Notes under the pieces: generated by a model
Databases searched by the model: none
What the model was told of the DNA's origin: nothing
Seen by the model: only the letters and a program-made list of their open reading frames with translations
Position numbers and translations under genes: made by a program
Assembly: GCA_009786825.1 (NCBI GenBank)
Contig: WQRI01000002.1
Coordinates: 19,240 to 61,679 of the forward strand
Length of the DNA stretch: 42,440 bases
Direction: 5' to 3'
From: Bacillota bacterium
GTDB taxonomy: Bacteria > Bacillota > Clostridia > Christensenellales > WQRI01
Part shown: positions 20,998 through 28,883 of the stretch, one piece after another
How the letters are laid out: each line of letters opens with the position of its first letter
Numbering within the stretch: the stretch's first letter is position 1

Positions 20998-23934
20998 AGG
21001 GATTTCTTCTAATAGGAAGACATCGATAATATCCCCCTGCTTAAACTCGCTGAAATCTGTACCTATACCGCACTCATAGCCCGTGCCCACTTCTTTAACA
21101 TCTTCTTTAAAGCGCTTTAGGCTTGTTACTGTGCCTTGGTGAATTACTTCGCCCTCGCGCAAAATTCTGCACTTTGCACGGCGCTGAATCTTACCCGACA
21201 AAACCATACAACCCGCAATTATGCCAGAGCCAGTAATTTTAAATACTTCCCTAACTTCCGCTTGCCCTAGCGGAACTTCTTTGTATTGCGGACCTAATAA
21301 GCCCTTCATCGCGCGCTCTATCTCTTGCGACGCTCTGTATATTACATCGTAAAGCCTTACATCTACGCCCTCTTTCTCTGCAAGTTTTTTAAGTTGTGCC
21401 AGCAACTTTACATTAAAGCCTATTATTATCGCACTAGCAGAACTAGCAAGCATAATGTCGCTCTCTGTAATGCCACCAACCGCTTGGTGAATAATGTTTA
21501 TTCTAACACCCTCAACCGCCAACTTGCCAAGCTCGTTAACAATAGCGGCAAGTGAGCCTTGATAATCTGCCTTTATAATTATGTTAAGCGCTTTTAGTTT
21601 GCCCGCCTCTATACGCTCGAAAGCATTTTCTAAACTTACGTTTACCTTTAGCTTTGCCTTTTCTATTGCCGCTTTAACCTTACGCTCTGCTACAACCTTT
21701 TTAGATAAGTTTTCTGTAACGTAAATCGTATCACCCGCGCTTGGAACATCATCTAAACCTAATATAGACACCGGAATTGATGGACCAGCCACCCTAACCC
21801 GCTTGCCTTTATCATCAAACATTGCCCTTATTCTACCAGAAGCAATACCCGATACAACAGTGTCGCCAACTTTAAGCGTACCACTACCAACCAAAACAGT
21901 AGCAACCGGACCACGCCCAACATCTCTGTGCGCTTCTACAATCGTGCCGTGCGCATTAGTTTCGGCGCTTGCCTTCAAGTCTAATACATCGGCAATAAGC
22001 AATACATTCTCTAAAAGCCCATCTATGTTTGTGCCTTGCTTTGCTGAGATATCCGTAAATATATTGTCGCCGCCCCACTCTTCTGGTATAACCCCGTGTT
22101 CTGTAAGTTGTTGCCTTATGCGCGATACATCCGCGCCCGCTTTATCTATTTTGTTAACCGCAACAAGTATAGGTACTTCCGCCGCTTTACAATGGTTTAT
22201 AGCCTCTATTGTTTGTGGCATAACCCCATCGTCCGCCGCAACAACCAATATAGCAATGTCCGTTAAGTTAGCACCCCTAGCACGCATAGCAGTAAACGCT
22301 TCGTGACCCGGCGTGTCTATAAACGTAATTGTCCTACCCTTGCTAACAACTGTATAAGCACCAATCGCTTGCGTAATTCCGCCCGCCTCGCCACTTGTAA
22401 CATTTGTCTGTCTTATACTATCAAGTAAAGAAGTTTTTCCGTGGTCTACGTGACCCATAACAGTAACAATAGGTGGGCGCGTAGATAACTTACCAGACTT
22501 TGCATCTAACTTAAACTGCTCTGCAAGTTGGTCTTCGTACGATTTTTCTGCCTTTAACTCTAAGTCTATCCCTAGTTCAGAAGCAACTAACTGAGCCGCC
22601 TCAAAATCGATTGTAGAGTTGATGTTAACCATATAGCCTAGGTTAAACAAAAGTTTTAAAATCTCACTAGAACTCTTTCCGATTTTTTCTGAGAATAACC
22701 TAACTGTTACATTTTCTGATGTTATTACAGCCTTGTCGATTGCAGAAGTTGGCTTTATAAACTTATCTTGCTTTTTGTTGCTTAACTTTCTTGTGCGCCC
22801 CTCGTCGAAGTTTTCTACAATGTAGCCACGGCGAAGAAGCGTGCGCTTGTTCATACCGCCGCGATTCTCGCCAAAGCCACCGCCACCACCGCTTGTTTTC
22901 TTTTTCTGTTGCTGTCCGCCACCCCTGCTCTGAGTTGGTGGCGGTGGTGGTGGCGCGCCCGCCCCGCGCGGAGTGAATGGCCTCTGACCACCTTGTCCGC
23001 CACCTTGACCACCTTGAGAGCCTTGTCCGCCACCTTGATTATTTTGCCAAGGGCGCGGTCCGCCCCCGCCTTGTCTGTTATTATCAAACGAGCGCCTTTC
23101 TTGCCCGCCAGCGCCTTGACCAAAAGAGCGCCTCTCCCCGCCGCCGCCAGCGCCCCCGCCTTGTCTATCAAATGGACGCCCTTGCCCACCTTGTCTATTG
23201 TCACCGCCTTGTCTGTTATCACCTTGCCTATCGCCACCTTGTCTATTATCGCCTTGACGCCCCCCTTGTCTATCACCTTGCCCTTGTCTGTTATCGCCTT
23301 GTCTGTCACCTTGCCTATCAAATGAGCGAGACCTATCGCCCGTGTGCTGACCTTGCCTACTATCCCTATCTCTATTGTCGCCTTGCCTATTATCACCCTG
23401 TCTGTTGTCTTGCCTATCCCTATCTCTACGCTCGCCACCTTGTCCGCCTTGCCCGCCTTGTCTGCTGTCGCGCCTATCGCCAGAGCCGCCCCTATCGCGC
23501 CTATCGCCTTGCTGAGCATCTCTACCTTGCCTATTATCAAATTGAGGCTTGCCTTGTCTCTCACCCCTATCAGCGCCTCTATCTCTTTCCCCGCCCCTAT
23601 CTCTTTGCTCTTTGCTCTGCTCTGCAACAACACCTGCTGTTTTCTCACCCGCAGTTTTTGCGTCCTTTTCAACTGATAAATCAGCCGCTGCTTGTGCCTT
23701 TTTTGCAGCCGCTTGTTGCTCTTCAAACCTTTGCTTACGCTCTTTGTCTATGCGCTCTTTCTCTCTGGTTTTTGCATCTCGCAAATTATTCTCAAACTTG
23801 CGCTTTAAGTCTTTCACATTGTTTTGTAAAGCCTTTAAGTGCGCCGATTCAGAAACCAAAAGTTTTATGCGCCGCAAATTCTCGTAAGCAACCTTTTTTT
23901 CTTCTTGTGTGTCAGTAGTCTGCTTTTTAGTCAT
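20992..23934 (-). CDS. infB: Translation initiation factor IF-2 with long RG/QG-rich disordered region
   Basis: A 980-residue IF-2, the GTPase that brings fMet-tRNA to the 30S subunit and joins subunits. The order is a Lys/Glu-rich coiled N-terminus (1-100), a disordered Arg/Gly/Gln/Asp/Asn-rich region (about 110-360) made of units such as RQGDN, RQGG and GGQGG, the IF2-N domain (about 415-465), and the G domain with VTVMGHVDHGKTSLL (near 490), IDTPGHEAF, NKIDKAG and ISAKQG, followed by domains II-IV. Most Bacillota IF-2 have about 700-850 residues, so the middle region is enlarged. It precedes rbfA as usual. The stop codon lies within a family 2 terminal repeat. Confidence 0.97.
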   Translation of the reverse strand: MTKKQTTDTQEEKKVAYENLRRIKLLVSESAHLKALQNNVKDLKRKFENNLRDAKTREKERIDKERKQRFEEQQAAAKKAQAAADLSVEKDAKTAGEKTAGVVAEQSKEQRDRGGERDRGADRGERQGKPQFDNRQGRDAQQGDRRDRGGSGDRRDSRQGGQGGQGGERRDRDRQDNRQGDNRQGDNRDRDSRQGQHTGDRSRSFDRQGDRQGDNRQGQGDRQGGRQGDNRQGGDRQGDNRQGGDNRQGGQGRPFDRQGGGAGGGGERRSFGQGAGGQERRSFDNNRQGGGGPRPWQNNQGGGQGSQGGQGGGQGGQRPFTPRGAGAPPPPPPTQSRGGGQQQKKKTSGGGGGFGENRGGMNKRTLLRRGYIVENFDEGRTRKLSNKKQDKFIKPTSAIDKAVITSENVTVRLFSEKIGKSSSEILKLLFNLGYMVNINSTIDFEAAQLVASELGIDLELKAEKSYEDQLAEQFKLDAKSGKLSTRPPIVTVMGHVDHGKTSLLDSIRQTNVTSGEAGGITQAIGAYTVVSKGRTITFIDTPGHEAFTAMRARGANLTDIAILVVAADDGVMPQTIEAINHCKAAEVPILVAVNKIDKAGADVSRIRQQLTEHGVIPEEWGGDNIFTDISAKQGTNIDGLLENVLLIADVLDLKASAETNAHGTIVEAHRDVGRGPVATVLVGSGTLKVGDTVVSGIASGRIRAMFDDKGKRVRVAGPSIPVSILGLDDVPSAGDTIYVTENLSKKVVAERKVKAAIEKAKLKVNVSLENAFERIEAGKLKALNIIIKADYQGSLAAIVNELGKLAVEGVRINIIHQAVGGITESDIMLASSASAIIIGFNVKLLAQLKKLAEKEGVDVRLYDVIYRASQEIERAMKGLLGPQYKEVPLGQAEVREVFKITGSGIIAGCMVLSGKIQRRAKCRILREGEVIHQGTVTSLKRFKEDVKEVGTGYECGIGTDFSEFKQGDIIDVFLLEEIPI

Positions 23935-23942
23935 TTACTCCA

Positions 23943-24263
23943 TTAAACTTCGATAACTTTAAAATTTTCGTTATCCGATATATTTTGTAATATTGATTTT
24001 GCTAAATTAAAGTCCGTCAAAGCCATTATTTTTGCGTTAGATTTATATATGATATCCTCTAGTAATATATTACTTATTAAAACAAGTGGCGCACCAAACC
24101 GAGTAGCAAGCGTATGCGCATCTTTTTTTGTATTATCCGAAGCACTTGCGCAAAGCATAATTAAATGTATCTTTTTTCTGTAAGCGCTAATTAAACTTGC
24201 GCCCACAATATACTTTCTAGCCTTTACGCTAAAGCCCATATACGAAATTATTTTGCTATCCAT
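23943..24263 (-). CDS. ylxQ: L7Ae-family RNA-binding protein YlxQ
   Basis: A 106-residue protein of the L7Ae/L30e family. Members bind kink-turn RNA. The segments GFSVKARKYIVGASLISAYR, KIHLIMLCASASDNTKKD and GAPLVLISN follow the family plan. It sits between ylxR and infB, its fixed place in the nusA-infB operon of Bacillota. AGGAAG lies seven bases before the ATG, and its stop is eight bases from the infB start. The exact RNA partner of YlxQ is not known. Confidence 0.85.
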   Translation of the reverse strand: MDSKIISYMGFSVKARKYIVGASLISAYRKKIHLIMLCASASDNTKKDAHTLATRFGAPLVLISNILLEDIIYKSNAKIMALTDFNLAKSILQNISDNENFKVIEV

Positions 24264-24307
24264 ACTTGCTTCCTTAATTGCTTCCTTTTACCTAATTGCT
24301 TCCTTAT

Positions 24308-24664
24308 TTATTTACTACCTAACTGCTTCCCCAACTCTGTATACACATCACTCGGCACATCTGCACTAAAAGACCTATTTAGTCGCTTTTGCTTAACTAA
24401 TATCTCGTAACACTCTGCCTTTTTACAAATGTATGCACCGCGCCCATCTGCCTTTTGCGACTCGTCTACAATAATTTTATGTGCGACTTTTTGCGTGTCC
24501 TTTTGCTTATCCGAAGCCTTTTGCACATCTTTTTCCTTTTGTTTGTCCGAAGCATTTTGCGCATCTTTTTCCTTTTGTTTAACAACGCGCGTTAAATCTT
24601 TTTTATCAAACCTAACCCGACAAACAATGCACATTCTTTGTGGTATATGCTTTTTACGTGCCAT
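24308..24664 (-). CDS. ylxR: YlxR family protein (RNase P-modulating, RnpM-type) with tandem-repeat insertion
   Basis: A 118-residue protein. The family signature is split: HIPQRMCIVCRVRFDKKDLTR at the N-terminus and GRGAYICKKAECYE with the nucleic-acid-binding core towards the C-terminus. YlxR is reported to bind RNase P RNA and was renamed RnpM in B. subtilis. Here residues about 30-60 are an extra Lys/Asp/Gln-rich block with tandem units of about 12 residues (KEKDAQNASDKQ, KEKDVQKASDKQ). Usual members have about 90 residues. The position between nusA and ylxQ is canonical. Confidence 0.88.
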   Translation of the reverse strand: MARKKHIPQRMCIVCRVRFDKKDLTRVVKQKEKDAQNASDKQKEKDVQKASDKQKDTQKVAHKIIVDESQKADGRGAYICKKAECYEILVKQKRLNRSFSADVPSDVYTELGKQLGSK

Positions 24665-24748
24665 AAAAGAACCCCCGCTTACACCCCCGCTCTAGTACGT
24701 TTCCTACCATTTACATCTACACCTACCCCAACACTTATGCTACCCACG

Positions 24749-25990
24749 TTACTTACTATCTTCGTCTAGCCCCGCTAGGTTTGCCAAATCGGATAGGTCA
24801 GATAAATCTGATAAGTCTGCCAAATCTGCCACAGCCGCAAAGTCCGGAAGCGTACCCGTCTCTTCTACACCATCTAGCATAGCGCTAACCGCCGCCTTTT
24901 TCTCTTTTGCTAACTTCTTGTGGTCTCTCGCCTCGTCCTCTTGCCCTTCTGCGTAAACATCTATTTTATAGCCAGTAAGCCTTGCCGCAAGCCTAACATT
25001 CTGCCCTTCTTTACCAATAGCAAGCGACAACTTATCTTTTGGCACTATTACAGTAGCCTCCCTAGCCTCAACATCAAGCATAACCTCGTTAACAGTTGCC
25101 GGGCTTAAAGAGCGCGCGATATAATCTAGCGGGTCGTCACTATACGGAATTATATCTATCTTCTCGCCGTTAAGTTCTGCAACAACGGCATTTATCCTAA
25201 CGCCCCTATTACCAACACAAGCACCCACCGGGTCTACGTTTTTGTCGTTTGCGTTTACTGCCATTTTGGTTCTGTAACCCGCTTCCCTAGCAATAGATTT
25301 TATCTCTACAGCACCATCAGCAATCTCAGGCACTTCTAAGGCAAACAAAGCCTTAACAAACCCCGGGTCAGAACGCGACACTCTTATTTGAGATGCCTTT
25401 GTGCCGGTTTTAACTTCTTTTACAAACACCCTAATTTTCTGCCCAACCTTATACTTCTCGCGCGGTATTTGGTCGCTCTGTGCCATAACGCCATCTAAAT
25501 GAGCAACGCTTAAATCTACATAAACCACATTGTTATCCACTCGCCTTACAATAGTTGTTAACATTGTGTTTAACTTGTTTTCGAAATCTGCCAAAACCAT
25601 ATTGCGCTCTACATCGCGAAGCCTTTGCATAACAACTTGCTTAGCAGTCATAGCAGCAATACGACCAAAGTCTTCCCTTGGCTTAATCTCTTCTTTGTAA
25701 GTATCCCCAACTTTATAACCACGGCGCTTGCCTTTAGAACGCTCTTTAGCATCTGCAAGCGTAATTTCAGTGTCCGGGTTTTCTACAGTCTCTACAATTG
25801 TTTTAACCGCATTAACCTCTATTTTATTGCTCTCTGGCAACAACTTAACAGAAACGTTAGAAGCCTCGCCATAATTACGCTTGTAAGCAATTGCTAAAGC
25901 GCTCTCTAAAATTTCTATAAAAGTCTCTTTCTTAATTCCTTTTAATTCCTCTAATGCAGTTAAAGCATCAAAAAATTCTTTTCTTTTCAT
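24749..25990 (-). CDS. nusA: Transcription termination/antitermination factor NusA
   Basis: A 413-residue NusA, which binds RNA polymerase and modulates pausing, termination and antitermination. An RNAP-binding N-terminal domain (1-130) is followed by S1 (about 135-200; VGQKIRVFVKEVK), KH1 (GACVGNRGVRINAVVAEL) and KH2 (LAIGKEGQNVRLAARL). The C-terminus is extended by an acidic Asp/Leu repeat (ADLSDLSDLSDLANLAGLD) not found in B. subtilis NusA (371 residues). GAGG lies five bases before the ATG. It follows rimP, from which it is separated by repeat copy 1f. Confidence 0.95.
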   Translation of the reverse strand: MKRKEFFDALTALEELKGIKKETFIEILESALAIAYKRNYGEASNVSVKLLPESNKIEVNAVKTIVETVENPDTEITLADAKERSKGKRRGYKVGDTYKEEIKPREDFGRIAAMTAKQVVMQRLRDVERNMVLADFENKLNTMLTTIVRRVDNNVVYVDLSVAHLDGVMAQSDQIPREKYKVGQKIRVFVKEVKTGTKASQIRVSRSDPGFVKALFALEVPEIADGAVEIKSIAREAGYRTKMAVNANDKNVDPVGACVGNRGVRINAVVAELNGEKIDIIPYSDDPLDYIARSLSPATVNEVMLDVEAREATVIVPKDKLSLAIGKEGQNVRLAARLTGYKIDVYAEGQEDEARDHKKLAKEKKAAVSAMLDGVEETGTLPDFAAVADLADLSDLSDLSDLANLAGLDEDSK

Positions 25991-26000
25991 TTATTCCTCT

Positions 26001-26161
26001 TATTAATTTTAAATGTTTAATGTTAAATGTTAAATTGTTTCACCGCTAGCGCGGGCAATAATTATATGCAAATTGTTAAAAGATGTAAACGCGTACTGTT
26101 CAGAAGTTTGGGTATTAACGTGTGCAGACATTTAACATTTAAAATTTACCATTTAACATTA
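26001..26161. repeat. Heptad-armed palindromic element, copy 1f
   Basis: The left arm (26001-26035) repeats AATGTTA-type units and the right arm (26128-26161) is complementary. The core CACCGCTAGCGCGGGCAA (26040-26057) is identical to that of copy 1a, and TACTGTTCAGAAGTTTGGG (26096-26114) is the second motif. The rimP stop codon TAA (26161-26159) is part of the right arm. The other end meets the nusA ribosome site. Confidence 0.85.
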
Positions 26162-26650
26162 CAATGCTATCGCTTGTGATATTTTTGCTATTTCGTTTAA
26201 ATTAAATTTTACTATCTCGCCCGCCAAACTCACCACACCCTTTTGAAGTTGCACCCCACTAAGTTTAACAGTAACAACCTTTGTGTCCGCATTATACTCT
26301 AAAAGGGTGGCAGTTAGTTGCTTGTGCTTAGTTTTTCTGTATGGCTTGTAAAGTTTAATCTCACACAGTTTGTCTATGTTTCTTACAAAATCTGCTTGCG
26401 TTTTAAATGCTCTGTCTACGCCCGGGCTAGATACATTTAAATACCAACTCTCTACAAATGGGTCTAACTCATCTAGTGGTTGCTCTATTGCTAAATGCAC
26501 CTTTTCGCAGTCGTCTATGCAAGTTCCATCTTTATTATAAATGTATACAATTAAGTCTGTCCGCCCGCGCTTCTTAATCTCTATATCCACCAATTCGTAA
26601 CCTAAACTCTCTACAATAGGCTTAACAATTTCCGTTATTTTCTCTAACAT
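26159..26650 (-). CDS. rimP: Ribosome maturation factor RimP
   Basis: A 163-residue RimP, needed for 30S maturation around protein S12. The N-terminal domain contains LGYELVDIEIKKRGRTDLIVYI cut for length and DDCEKVHLAIEQPLDE; then comes YLNVSSPGVDRAFKTQADF, the most conserved segment, and an SH3-like C-terminal domain (about 85-163). AGGGG precedes the ATG. It is the first supercluster gene after the break at the polC position, so it probably has its own promoter in 26651-26750, although I could not fix the boxes. Confidence 0.92.
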   Translation of the reverse strand: MLEKITEIVKPIVESLGYELVDIEIKKRGRTDLIVYIYNKDGTCIDDCEKVHLAIEQPLDELDPFVESWYLNVSSPGVDRAFKTQADFVRNIDKLCEIKLYKPYRKTKHKQLTATLLEYNADTKVVTVKLSGVQLQKGVVSLAGEIVKFNLNEIAKISQAIAL

Positions 26651-26746
26651 TTTATCCCCTTAGTATCCCCTTACTACGCTTATATTTCTATCTTTACAAA
26701 GTTACCTTTAAATGTGCTACACCCGCTTTTCGCAATAATCCTAAAC

Positions 26747-26776
26747 AACAAAAAATGTGGGCAACTTACCCACAGC
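26747..26776 (-). terminator. Intrinsic terminator after the Xre gene at 26903
   Basis: On the minus strand TGTGGG and CCCACA form a stem around TAAGTTG, followed by six T. It separates the inserted Xre gene from rimP. The rest of 26651-26902 shows no gene. Confidence 0.7.
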
Positions 26777-26902
26777 ACTTTTCCTTTTACCAATTTTTTA
26801 CTTCACCACCAACTTCTCTCACCACAATCTCTAACCTAATTATATCACAAACAAAAAAATTTAGCAACTGTTTTTATACACAAAAAAAAATTAATAATAA
26901 TA

Positions 26903-27139
26903 CTATTCTTTTTCTGAAAGCGGAAACCTACAACATACAAAATCTACATAACCTAATAAATAATCTAGTGACACTTCAAAATATGTAGCCAAAACCTTTA
27001 ACATTTCTGTATTTGGCTCGCCCCTTCTAATTTCCCAATTTGCTATGGTAGATTGCGGAACACCCAAATCTTTACCCAAAGTTGCTTGAGAAATATTTAA
27101 CTCTTCCCTAAGTTGTTTTAACCTTTTACTAAACCCCAT
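26903..27139 (-). CDS. Xre-family helix-turn-helix regulator, probably leaderless mRNA
   Basis: A 78-residue HTH_3 protein starting at the ATG at 27139; an upstream in-frame start at 27163 would overlap the -10 box. The DNA-binding part is LNISQATLGKDLGVPQSTIA with NWEIRRGEPNTEML, ending YFEVSLDYLLGYVD, and the tail has a CC pair. A TATAAT ends six bases before the ATG and there is no ribosome site, so the transcript is probably leaderless. It is divergent from the Xre gene at 27232 and similar in plan to the pair at 3799-4503. The pair occupies the place where the rest of polC would be expected. Confidence 0.8.
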   Translation of the reverse strand: MGFSKRLKQLREELNISQATLGKDLGVPQSTIANWEIRRGEPNTEMLKVLATYFEVSLDYLLGYVDFVCCRFPLSEKE

Positions 27140-27231
27140 AAAAAAATTATACCAATAATGCAAAAAATGCTTGACTTAATGCATTTTTTGGTTTATACTA
27201 TTAATGTAATAAATGCATTACGGGGGTTACT
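27140..27231. promoter_or_regulatory. Divergent overlapping promoters and operators of the Xre pair
   Basis: For the plus-strand gene, TTGACT (27171-27176) and TATACT (27194-27199) are 17 bp apart. For the minus-strand gene, TATAAT lies at 27151-27146. An exact 10-bp inverted repeat, CAAAAAATGC (27161-27170) and GCATTTTTTG (27181-27190), covers the plus -35 box, and half-sites TAATGCA or TGCATTA recur at 27156, 27177 and 27214. Binding here would affect both genes. Confidence 0.7.
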
Positions 27232-27435
27232 ATGGAACAAAACTTTGCTAGCAGATTAAAAGAATTAAGACTTAAAAATGGTTTAACAGAAAACCAATTG
27301 GCACGCAAATTAGACTTGAAAAAAGAAAGTATTTTAAATTATGAGAATGGTAAGCAAATACCAAGATTAAAAATATTTCTAAAATTTTGCGATTTCTTTG
27401 AAGTAAGTGCAGATTACCTTGCTGGACTAGAATAA
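27232..27435 (+). CDS. Xre-family helix-turn-helix regulator
   Basis: A 67-residue single-domain HTH_3 protein. GGGGG lies five bases before the ATG. The motif is LTENQLARKLDLKKESILNY with ENGKQIPRLK, ending FFEVSADYLAGLE. It is transcribed from the consensus-like promoter at 27171-27199 within the shared operator region. The 3' end runs 22 bases into the 3' end of the convergent PolC-like exonuclease gene, a tight junction that fits insertion of the pair into this locus followed by trimming. Confidence 0.8.
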   Translation: MEQNFASRLKELRLKNGLTENQLARKLDLKKESILNYENGKQIPRLKIFLKFCDFFEVSADYLAGLE

Positions 27436-28745
27436 AGTTTAACAAAAATTTCTGCTGTGGCTGTTGCATCGTCTAGCGCGCGGTGGGCGTTTATTAGTGA
27501 GACGCCTAGGCTTCTGGCTACGTTTTCTAATCGGTAAGACATTAGCCTTAGTTTTTGGCGCGATAGTTGAAGCGTGTCTAACACCTTGTTTTTAAAAACT
27601 ATGCCCTGCTTTCTTGCGTGATAGTCTACAAACGGAAAATCGAACTTAATAGAGTTATGCCCAACAAGCGTGGCTTCGCCGCCACCTACAATACTACCTA
27701 AAGCCTCGCTAAAGCCCCCGCTAGTATTTGCGGCGTTACAAAACTCGAAAAACTTTGGCAGTATCTTATCAAGTGTTGGCTTGCCTTTTAAGTCTGCATC
27801 TTTTAGCCCTGTAATTTCTGTTATTTTTGCAGGTAGCGGAATTTTTGGGTCTATCAATTCTGAGAACGTATCCACCACAACGCCATCTACTAACTTAACC
27901 GCCGCTAACTCTATAATGGTATCTAGTGTCGGCTCTAAGCCCGTTGTTTCTATATCAAAAACTATGTAAGTACCCTTAAGTGAGGGTCCAGCGCCCAGCG
28001 ACAAGCGAGAAGTATTTGTAGTAGGCTGTGGCTTAGGTTGTTTGAGGGAATGTGTAGGTTGCGATGCAGTCGGTGTTGCACTTGCGTATATACTTGCAAC
28101 GCTAAATTGCGCTTCACCCGAATACGTGTTGTACATCTCTTGCGGGAACAGCGTAGCGGCAACTTCTTTTTCTAAGTTATCCAATTCACCCAAAGCCGCC
28201 CCTGATACTACATTGCCTACTTTATCAAAATCGTTGCCTAGTATGTCGGTTTGAACCAACTCGCCCGTTATGCTTGCTTTCTTTGACTTTCCAAAATTTA
28301 TGTCCACACTAAATTCTTTGCTATAACTTTTATACAAATATTTTTGCAGAGTAGCCGGCAGTTTTGTATTCTCTACATAACTTTCTGTATTTTGGTCTAG
28401 CGTAAGTGTTATGCTAGCAGTTTTTATATCTGCAATTTTTTTAATAAGCGTAGAATAAACCGACGGAAAAGTTGTTTTTAAAAAGTTTGCAACATCGTAT
28501 TCTAACACTTCTTTATCGGGCTTACTTTTTTCAAAAACAACGCTTAGGTTTATTTCACTCGGCAATATTAAACGGCACGCATTCTCAATTTCTTTTCTGT
28601 TGCTTTCTATATACAAGCCCGTTTTAGAAAGCGTAGAAAAAATAAGTTCTGCGCGCTTTTCTTTTTCGCTGAACAATACCTCTTTAAAAAAGAGTTTTTC
28701 TTTGTACTTGTTTTTTGTTTTTTCGTTAAATTTTTCCTGAAACAT
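27414..28745 (-). CDS. PolC-like N-terminal domain fused to a DEDDh 3'-5' exonuclease, no polymerase
   Basis: About 443 residues from the ATG at 28745; a GTG at 28760 is also possible, and neither has a ribosome site. Counted from the GTG, residues 30-155 resemble the PolC N-terminal domain. A Thr/Ser/Pro/Gln-rich linker (about 210-262) leads to an exonuclease of the PolC/DnaQ type: VFDIETTG (D269, E271), GHNSIKFDFPFVDY (D374) and AHRALDDA (H426, D431), all catalytic residues kept. PolC itself has about 1430 residues with OB, PHP and polymerase parts; none is here or downstream, where two Xre genes sit instead. The locus is exactly that of polC in other Bacillota. It could be a proofreading or repair subunit, or the remnant of a split polC. 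Confidence 0.7.
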   Translation of the reverse strand: MFQEKFNEKTKNKYKEKLFFKEVLFSEKEKRAELIFSTLSKTGLYIESNRKEIENACRLILPSEINLSVVFEKSKPDKEVLEYDVANFLKTTFPSVYSTLIKKIADIKTASITLTLDQNTESYVENTKLPATLQKYLYKSYSKEFSVDINFGKSKKASITGELVQTDILGNDFDKVGNVVSGAALGELDNLEKEVAATLFPQEMYNTYSGEAQFSVASIYASATPTASQPTHSLKQPKPQPTTNTSRLSLGAGPSLKGTYIVFDIETTGLEPTLDTIIELAAVKLVDGVVVDTFSELIDPKIPLPAKITEITGLKDADLKGKPTLDKILPKFFEFCNAANTSGGFSEALGSIVGGGEATLVGHNSIKFDFPFVDYHARKQGIVFKNKVLDTLQLSRQKLRLMSYRLENVARSLGVSLINAHRALDDATATAEIFVKLYSSPAR

Positions 28746-28769
28746 TTTTTTGTTTTTCACAATCGTAAA

Positions 28770-28849
28770 CGAATGCTTTACGTTTTTGTTTTGTTTGTTA
28801 GTACTATTTCTGCACTAGCGAATGCCTTACGCATTTGTTTTGTTTGTAG
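28770..28849. repeat. Direct repeat of about 31 bp
   Basis: CGAATGC[TC]TTACG followed by TTTGTTTTGTTTGT occurs at 28770-28800 and 28819-28849, 49 bp apart, between ispG and the PolC-like exonuclease gene. CGTAAAGCATTCG-type halves also form small hairpins. The function is unknown. Confidence 0.6.
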
Positions 28850-28883
28850 TGTTGGTGAATAATCGAAAAAGAATTTTGTTTGT

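Noticed and set aside
23160-23480. Possible CRISPR array in the repeated DNA of infB
   Set aside because: The repeats are short, directly adjoining, codon-phased and without unique spacers; they encode the RG/QG region of IF-2.
22851-23918. Long alternative open frames on both strands (about 290-310 codons) across the infB 5' half
   Set aside because: They follow from the periodic RQG/GGQ codon repeats of infB. Their translations are low-complexity (Lys/Ile/Asp or Leu/Ala/Tyr-rich) with no family signal, and the infB frame continues into conserved domains.
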